Of a DNA stretch of 11,311 nucleotides, positions 7,409 through 11,311 are shown one piece after another (within the stretch, counting starts at the first letter, position 1; the number at the start of each line of letters is the position of its first letter). Source of the DNA: Candidatus Phaeomarinibacter sp. (GTDB taxonomy: Bacteria; Pseudomonadota; Alphaproteobacteria; CGMCC-115125). The translations under genes and the position numbers were made by a program. A model generated the notes under the pieces. The model was not told the DNA's origin and ran no database searches. It saw only the letters and a list, made by a program, of their open reading frames with translations. Where the stretch lies: NCBI GenBank assembly GCA_028279995.1, contig JANQMQ010000259.1, positions 1-11,311 on the forward strand, given 5' to 3'.

Positions 7409-7489
7409 CCCCCCATTGTGCCTCACTGGGGTGTGGCTGCAAGCTTGTAGTCATTGCGAATCACATGCCGCTTCGGGGGAGGCCGGTAC
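7409..7489. promoter_or_regulatory. Divergent promoter region between the HDAC-like gene and the zntB-like gene
   Basis: These 81 nt separate two divergent genes and must hold the starts of both transcripts unless one comes from further away. GGGGGAGG at 7475-7482, seven bases before the ATG at 7490, is a strong ribosome binding site for the zntB-like gene and rules against the earlier TTG at 7454. I do not see convincing -35/-10 pairs or a clear operator palindrome. Confidence 0.5.
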
Positions 7490-8506
7490 ATGGCGGATAT
7501 GGAAACACACGAGGCTGGCAGCCTAGCGGAAGATGATGGCGGGCTCGTTTGCGCCTACCTCATGGATGGCGAGGGCGGCGCACGTACCATTGGCTGGCAT
7601 GAGGTCGAGCGCTGGACCCCGGCGGATGGCGAAATCTGGGTCCATCTGGACTATACCCAGCCATCGGCAGTCAAATACGTCCGCGACACGTGCGGCATAA
7701 ACCCGATTGCCGGAGATGCCCTTCTGGCTGAGGATTCCCGTCCGCGCGCAATTCCATTTGAGGACGCTGTTCTGGTGACGCTCAGAGGTGTCAATCTCAA
7801 TCCAGGCGCGCGCCTTGAAGATATGATTTCAATCCGATGCTGGATTGAGCCGGGCCGGATGATCACCACCCGGCACAGACGGTTACAGAGCGTGGATGCT
7901 CTGAGGGAGCGGCTTGCTGCTGCGATGAAGCCGAAAAATGTGAACGAGCTGTTCCATCTGCTAGCCGACCGTCTCTCCGCGCGCGTTGACGATGCGGTTA
8001 GTGTGATTGATGAAACGGTGGACGGGCTTGAGGAAGCCGCACTTGAGGACGCCTCATCATCCGGTCGCGGACTTGAGCGCGAACTCGGCCGAATGCGGCG
8101 TCGCGCCATAACACTGCGCCGTTTCCTGGCACCACAGCGGGAGGCGCTTGGGTCCCTTCAGGTTGGGGTTGGTCCCTTCACGGACCGCCAAAGGGCGCTC
8201 CTGCGGGAGGTTGCCGACCATAATCTGCGTATTCTTGAGGATCTGGACGCAACGAGAGAACGTGCGGCTGTTGTTCAGGAAGAACTCATGCATCGGGCGT
8301 CTGATCAGATGAACCGCAATATGTATGTACTCTCAGTGATTGCGGCGATCATGTTGCCGCTTGGTTTCATCACCGGGCTACTCGGCATCAATGTGGGAGG
8401 CTTGCCGCTGGCGCATAGCGTCAACGGCTTCTGGATCGTGGTCGGGTCACTGGTCCTTCTCGTCGCGATCCAGGTCTACATCTTCCGCAAGCGCAAGTGG
8501 CTCTAG
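7490..8506 (+). CDS. zntB: CorA-superfamily divalent metal transporter, ZntB-like
   Basis: The 338-residue protein has the two-domain layout of CorA/ZntB channels: a large cytoplasmic N-terminal domain (1 to about 275) that forms a funnel with long helices (VNELFHLLADRLSARVDDAVSVIDETVDGLEE, 151-182, continuing through 195-275), then two membrane helices at about 278-298 and 313-332, and a short basic end (FRKRKW). The pore signature after the first helix is Gly299-Ile300-Asn301 followed by VGG, the GIN-type loop of ZntB rather than the GMN of classical CorA. Known ZntB proteins move zinc, by uptake in recent work on the E. coli protein; the exact ion here is inferred. The ATG at 7490 is chosen for its GGGGGAGG site. 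The stop overlaps the convergent TetR stop by 4 nt, so the two 3' ends are shared and no terminator is seen between them. Confidence 0.9.
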   Translation: MADMETHEAGSLAEDDGGLVCAYLMDGEGGARTIGWHEVERWTPADGEIWVHLDYTQPSAVKYVRDTCGINPIAGDALLAEDSRPRAIPFEDAVLVTLRGVNLNPGARLEDMISIRCWIEPGRMITTRHRRLQSVDALRERLAAAMKPKNVNELFHLLADRLSARVDDAVSVIDETVDGLEEAALEDASSSGRGLERELGRMRRRAITLRRFLAPQREALGSLQVGVGPFTDRQRALLREVADHNLRILEDLDATRERAAVVQEELMHRASDQMNRNMYVLSVIAAIMLPLGFITGLLGINVGGLPLAHSVNGFWIVVGSLVLLVAIQVYIFRKRKWL

Positions 8507-9057
8507 CCGGAGAGTGCCGCAGCCACAGCAACTTCAAATGGCTTGCGTGACTGGCGTGCGCGCGCCAGAAGCCAGGCGCCTTCGAGGCCAATCATCAATG
8601 CTTCTGCCGTTTTACGCGCAGGGCCATGCCCGAGACGTCTGGCGTGGCCTTCGAGCGCGTCGATCCACTTGTCAAATACAGCGAGTGCCTCACGTCTGAG
8701 GTCGTCAGATGCTGGGGCTGTTTCGAGCAGCACTGACGCCACGGGACAGCCTTCAGAAAAGCCGGAGTGCTCAAACCAGTCCGCCAGGCGTACGCTCAAT
8801 GCCTTGGCGCCGGCCTGAAATGTCCTGGCTTCCACGAAGGCAGCGTCTATGAACTCTTCGATCTCAATGCTCGACCACTGCATGGCGGCGACAGCCAGCT
8901 CATCCTTCCCACCGGGGAAGTGGTGATAAAAAGATCCCTTTGGCGCACCGCTTTCCTCAAGGATGAGTGACAGGCCCGTTCCGTGAAATCCACGGGACTG
9001 GAACAGACGGGCTGCGGTTTCCACAAGTTGCTGACGGGCATTTGAAGGTCTGGCCAT
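8503..9057 (-). CDS. TetR-family transcriptional regulator, LmrA/YxaF-like
   Basis: This 184-residue protein has a typical TetR N-terminal DNA-binding domain: helix 1 ARQQLVETAARLFQSRGFHGTG (7-28), then the helix-turn-helix SLILEESGAPKGSFYHHFPGGKDELA (30-55). GAPKGSFYHHFPGGKDEL is the wording of the LmrA/YxaF subgroup, which includes regulators of drug efflux or flavonoid-responsive enzymes in Bacillus. The C-terminal ligand-binding part includes GCPVASVLLE (103-112) and GLEGAWLLARARQ (157-169), also typical of that group. The inducer is unknown. The ATG at 9057 gives the standard MARPSNAR start; a longer version from an ATG at 9102 would run through the palindromes and lacks a ribosome site, so I reject it. 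It diverges from the SnoaL-like gene, which is its most probable target, with self-control likely. Its stop shares CTAG with the zntB-like gene. Confidence 0.92.
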   Translation of the reverse strand: MARPSNARQQLVETAARLFQSRGFHGTGLSLILEESGAPKGSFYHHFPGGKDELAVAAMQWSSIEIEEFIDAAFVEARTFQAGAKALSVRLADWFEHSGFSEGCPVASVLLETAPASDDLRREALAVFDKWIDALEGHARRLGHGPARKTAEALMIGLEGAWLLARARQSRKPFEVAVAAALSG

Positions 9058-9074
9058 AAAAGCTTGTAGCTTTT
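9058..9074. promoter_or_regulatory. Perfect 7-bp inverted repeat directly before the tetR start codon
   Basis: AAAAGCT (9058-9064) and AGCTTTT (9068-9074) are perfect arms around TGT. The repeat ends exactly next to the tetR ATG (9057), where a Shine-Dalgarno would be expected and is not seen. It could be a regulator binding site or an mRNA hairpin that limits translation of the repressor. The palindrome is seen; the role is inferred. Confidence 0.5.
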
Positions 9075-9123
9075 CTATGGCGGTTGGTCTAGATAATATC
9101 ATTCTATGGTGATCGCCATAGAA
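9073..9123. promoter_or_regulatory. Candidate TetR operator region: repeated TTCTATGG half-sites
   Basis: TTCTATGG occurs at 9073-9080 and again at 9102-9109, and its reverse complement CCATAGAA is at 9116-9123. The last two form a 22-bp near-perfect palindrome (20 of 22 positions symmetric) centred on GATC. A TCTAGA and a GATAAT (-10-like, 9092-9097, + strand) lie between the first and second copies, so a protein on the palindrome would sit at the expected start of the SnoaL-like transcript. No good -35 accompanies the GATAAT. The size and position fit a TetR-family operator controlling both divergent genes. Confidence 0.6.
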
Positions 9124-9148
9124 CTAGTTTCCTAGATGGAGAGCGAAA

Positions 9149-9604
9149 ATGACGAAAATGCTAGAGACTTGGCGCAGCTTCCTGAACGCCTTCAACACCG
9201 CCTGCGAGACAGATGACTGGTCACCGCTTGAGCCGTTTCTGACAGAGGACGTGCAGTATCGGGTGACCGGCACGTTCATGGCCTGCCATATCAACGGGCG
9301 CGATGAAGTGATTGCGGGTTTTGCCAAGTCCATTCGTGGCTTTGACCGCAAATTCGACAGCCGCCAGCATGAACCGGTCGCGGTTAGAACCTACGATCCT
9401 GACACGGTCTCAGCTCTTGCATGGGGCAAATACGAGAAAGCCGGTTTGCCGGACGTACGCATCGCGGCACAGGGCTATTGGCACTTCCGGGATGATAAAA
9501 TCGTCGCCATGACTGATGTGTGGGACACCACACTTCTGGAGAACCAACAGGCCCTGGCTTGGCTCGCAGAACATGGAGCCGGAATGGACGCCTCTTACGT
9601 TTGA
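9149..9604 (+). CDS. SnoaL-like / NTF2-fold (nuclear transport factor 2 family) protein
   Basis: The 151-residue protein looks like a single cone-shaped NTF2-fold domain. An N-terminal helix (TWRSFLNAFNTACETDDWSPLEPFLTEDVQYRV, 7-39) leads into the strand start typical of SnoaL/ketosteroid-isomerase-like proteins. GRDEVIAGFAKSIRGFDRKFD (50-70) is the second helix, and the later strands are SALAWGKYEKAGLPDVRIAAQGYWHFRDDKIVAMTDVWD (88-126), with the YWHFRDDKIV turn characteristic of the family. The family includes isomerases, cyclases, hydrolases and many of unknown role; Asp34, Asp123 and Asp126 are candidate polar pocket residues but I cannot assign an activity. GGAG at 9138-9141, seven bases upstream, supports the ATG at 9149. 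The gene stands opposite the TetR gene across a palindromic region, which suggests an inducible enzyme or binding protein for a small hydrophobic compound. It ends 2 nt before the convergent MBL gene. Confidence 0.85.
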   Translation: MTKMLETWRSFLNAFNTACETDDWSPLEPFLTEDVQYRVTGTFMACHINGRDEVIAGFAKSIRGFDRKFDSRQHEPVAVRTYDPDTVSALAWGKYEKAGLPDVRIAAQGYWHFRDDKIVAMTDVWDTTLLENQQALAWLAEHGAGMDASYV

Positions 9605-9606
9605 GA

Positions 9607-10692
9607 CTAGTCGGCGGCGTTGGCCTGATTGGACGGCATACGTTCATACCGGGCAACGCCGTCGTTCCCAATAAAACGCCGGGCCAGGCCACGCCCGATA
9701 AGACAATTCAAGTGCGCAAGGCTTTCGCCGGTGGCCATATGTACAAGGTCATCCGTGATCGGACGGCGGAAAAGCGCGCCGAACACTTCATTGGGACGCT
9801 TCGGCTCACCAATCATTTCTTCCAGCTTGCCAAGGTCGGTTTCGTGTTCATCAATCAGGGCCTGCAGACGGACCTTCAGGCCATAAAATGGCTCGTTGTG
9901 GGCAGGGCCGACAAGTGTCTCCGAAGGCAATTGGTCGCGGATGCGAGCGCAGCTTTCAAGCCAGTCAGACAGTGGGTCCGCCTGCGGCTCCGTCGGGTGA
10001 ACGCTGATGTTAGATGAGATGCGCGGCAATACCTGGTCGCCGGACAGCAGGACCCCTGCTTCGGCGCACCACATACAAATGTGTTCAGGCGCGTGGCCGC
10101 GACCGACGACTGCCTGCCAAGTGCGCCCTCCGATTTCAAGCTCCTGCCCCCCTTCAAGGCGACGGAAGCTGGCGGGCAACGTTGAGACATCACGGCCAAA
10201 CCCGCCAAAGCGTCGACGGTATGTATCAAGTTGGGCTTCGTTGAAACCGGCTTCGCGGTAGAAGCGTATGGCCTCGTCTGGAACATCTGCGTCCGTATCC
10301 AGAACGAGATTGCGGCACATCAGATAGTCGGTCCGCGACATCCAGAGTTCTACATCGAAGCGCCGGCAGAGCCATCCGGCCAGGCCCACATGATCAGGGT
10401 GCAGATGGGTGACAATGACTTTGGTTACAGGACGCCCCGCCATGACACCTGAGAAATGCTGCTCCCACAGGTCGCGTACCTTTGACGTGTTGACGCCGGT
10501 ATCAACGACGACCCAGCCATCGCCGTCCTCAACAAGATAGAGATTGATGTGATCGAGCGAGTACGGGAGCGGCATACGCAGCCAGTGGATGCCCGGCGCA
10601 AGCTCTATTGTCTCGCCAGGCCCTGGAAACTGCTTGAGCCCATGGGGATAGGTGATTTCGGTTGGATTTTCCGGGGCGGGTGTTTGGGACAT
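9607..10692 (-). CDS. MBL-fold (metallo-beta-lactamase superfamily) hydrolase with C-terminal winged-helix-like domain
   Basis: This 361-residue protein carries the full metal site of the MBL superfamily: His96, His98, Asp100 and His101 in THLHPDHVG, His204 in GRGHAPEHI, Asp219 in LLSGDQVLP and His265 in GPAHNEPF. The first 280 residues form the alpha-beta/beta-alpha fold; residues from about 283 to 345 (EEMIGEPKRPNEVFGALFRR to HLNCLIGRGLARRF) resemble the winged-helix tail seen in LACTB2-type members. Such enzymes hydrolyse thioesters, lactones, phosphoesters or RNA; none can be picked from sequence alone. The neighbouring acyl-CoA dehydrogenase makes an acyl-CoA thioesterase or related catabolic role attractive, but this is inference. 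AGGAG at 10698-10702, five bases upstream, supports the ATG at 10692 over a GTG two codons earlier. It lies 63 nt downstream of the acyl-CoA dehydrogenase stop, with inverted repeats in between. Confidence 0.9.
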   Translation of the reverse strand: MSQTPAPENPTEITYPHGLKQFPGPGETIELAPGIHWLRMPLPYSLDHINLYLVEDGDGWVVVDTGVNTSKVRDLWEQHFSGVMAGRPVTKVIVTHLHPDHVGLAGWLCRRFDVELWMSRTDYLMCRNLVLDTDADVPDEAIRFYREAGFNEAQLDTYRRRFGGFGRDVSTLPASFRRLEGGQELEIGGRTWQAVVGRGHAPEHICMWCAEAGVLLSGDQVLPRISSNISVHPTEPQADPLSDWLESCARIRDQLPSETLVGPAHNEPFYGLKVRLQALIDEHETDLGKLEEMIGEPKRPNEVFGALFRRPITDDLVHMATGESLAHLNCLIGRGLARRFIGNDGVARYERMPSNQANAAD

Positions 10693-10714
10693 GGTCACTC
10701 CTGTTCGCCAATGA

Positions 10715-10747
10715 GGTACGTGACACTGACGTAAGCGTCAACGTACC
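10715..10747. promoter_or_regulatory. Nested inverted repeats upstream of the MBL gene, candidate operator
   Basis: Outer arms GGTACGT (10715-10721) and ACGTACC (10741-10747) are perfect. Inside lies the palindrome TGACGTAAGCGTCA (10727-10740), with 5-bp arms. The ACGT core occurs at 10718, 10729 and 10741, that is every 11 to 12 bases, close to one helix turn. The inner site agrees with an ACGT-rich, LiuR-like operator form (MerR-family regulators of branched-chain and fatty-acid catabolism) as I remember it, though I cannot compare it to a motif database. It sits 23 nt before the MBL start. A terminator for the dehydrogenase is an alternative, but no T-run follows. Confidence 0.5.
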
Positions 10748-10755
10748 CGATTGAC

Positions 10756-11311
10756 CTAAGAAGCGAGCAGATCCGCGCTCAGAGCATAAAGACCAGCGGC
10801 ACCCGACGTCACCGGTGCCTTCAGGCCCGCTGCCTGAGGCAATACGTTTGTTGCGTAAAACGCTGCCATCTCTACCCGGCCTGCGAGATAGGGATCGTCC
10901 GCAGCCTTTGGATGCGCTGCCAGCGCCCCTTTGGCCAGATAGGCCGCGCCGGCAACGGTGCCGATCATCTTGAGATATGGTGTCGCTCCACCCAAGGCGT
11001 CGGTTGCATCCGCCTTCAGCGCTTCAAGGAGCCAGTCTGTCGTTTCGCGCAACGTCTCGTTTGCCTGGGACAACTCACGGCCAATGGTGACCAGCTTTTC
11101 ATCATTTGAGGCCGAACAAGATTTCGCGGTTTCATCAATCTCGTCGAGGAAATCGGCAATAACCTTGCCGCCATCCATGGTCAGCTTTCTGCTCACAAGA
11201 TCAATGGCCTGAATGCCGTTGGTACCTTCGTAGATCGGGGCAATGCGACTGTCGCGCAGGTGCTGAGCCGCACCGGTTTCTTCAATGAATCCCATGCCGC
11301 AATGGATCTGA
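10756..11311 (-). CDS. Acyl-CoA dehydrogenase, C-terminal part, 5' end outside the window
   Basis: The frame runs in from the right edge and gives about 185 residues before TAG. It opens with QIHCGMGFIEETGAAQHLRD then ARIAPIYEGTNGIQA-type sequence (here RIAPIYEGTNGIQAIDLVSRKL), the conserved end of the flavin-binding region of acyl-CoA dehydrogenases; Glu of YEGTNGIQ is at the usual catalytic-base site. About 130 further residues (helical, WLLEALKADATDALGGATPYLKMIGTVAGAAYLAKGALAA) form the extra C-terminal domain seen in the long, roughly 600-residue members such as the DmdC-like group. Those oxidise an acyl-CoA to the 2-enoyl-CoA with FAD and pass electrons to ETF. The chain-length or sulphur-compound preference cannot be told. 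A Cys stands in QIHCGMG where Gly is usual. The stop is 63 nt before the MBL gene on the same strand; co-transcription is possible. Confidence 0.93.
   Translation of the reverse strand, partial: QIHCGMGFIEETGAAQHLRDSRIAPIYEGTNGIQAIDLVSRKLTMDGGKVIADFLDEIDETAKSCSASNDEKLVTIGRELSQANETLRETTDWLLEALKADATDALGGATPYLKMIGTVAGAAYLAKGALAAHPKAADDPYLAGRVEMAAFYATNVLPQAAGLKAPVTSGAAGLYALSADLLAS

Noticed and set aside
7405..7416. Three-codon ATG GGG GGA TGA overlapping the HDAC-like start
   Set aside because: It could in principle couple translation, but a four-codon unit next to a C/G run is easily chance and has no ribosome site of its own.
7440..7449. AAGCTTGTAG-type 10-mer seen at 7441-7450 and again near 9060-9069
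   Set aside because: A single shared 10-mer without symmetry or equal spacing to the genes is most likely coincidence.
7454..7489. TTG start for the zntB-like gene
   Set aside because: GGGGGAGG lies seven bases before the ATG at 7490, and the extra 12 residues show no domain.
9058..9102. Longer tetR start at the ATG at 9102
   Set aside because: It adds 15 residues without resemblance to TetR N-termini, has no ribosome site and would translate through the palindromic control region.
9605..9612. GACTAGTC palindrome between the SnoaL-like and MBL stops
   Set aside because: Eight bases of symmetry at a convergent junction is within chance and includes a stop codon; no further structure supports it.

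Overview
The window reads as ordinary, gene-dense chromosome from an alphaproteobacterium. The base composition is moderately GC-rich. The protein sequences (FabI with an HAIAFADK motif, a J-domain protein next to fabI and aroC, an HDAC-like gene followed by xseB, tlyA and an rlmD-type gene) fit that class, possibly the Caulobacterales/Hyphomonadaceae side. The placement is inferred from recognised protein families and gene order, not from a marker tree. I see no IS element, phage gene, CRISPR array, tRNA or rRNA.

Left block (1-3073, + strand): the C-terminal part of a DnaJ-family co-chaperone, a 193-nt gap with a strong 11-bp inverted repeat, fabI (enoyl-ACP reductase), aroC (chorismate synthase) and a small two-helix membrane protein of unknown function. 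These lie head-to-tail with short gaps and may be co-transcribed from fabI onward.

Middle block (7408 down to 3080, - strand): a tight five-gene run. It holds an HDAC/AcuC-like deacetylase, xseB (exonuclease VII small subunit), tlyA (rRNA 2'-O-methyltransferase, TTG start), an RlmD-type 23S rRNA m5U methyltransferase whose start overlaps the tlyA stop by 8 nt, and a class I methyltransferase of unknown substrate. In many relatives dxs sits between xseB and tlyA; here there are only 60 nt.

Right block (7409-11311): a ZntB/CorA-type metal transporter (+) diverges from the HDAC-like gene. Its stop codon shares the tetranucleotide CTAG with the stop of a convergent TetR-family regulator (-). The TetR gene diverges from a SnoaL/NTF2-fold protein (+) across an intergenic region full of palindromes, probably the regulator's operators. 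After a convergent 2-nt junction come an MBL-fold hydrolase (-) and the 3' part of an acyl-CoA dehydrogenase (-). The gap between those two carries nested inverted repeats resembling an ACGT-type operator of acid-catabolism regulators.

I found no clearly new multi-gene system. The points most worth a second look are the palindrome-rich tetR/SnoaL control region, the nested repeats ahead of the MBL gene, the coupled tlyA-rlmD pair whose products are expected to modify neighbouring positions of 23S rRNA, and the missing dxs.
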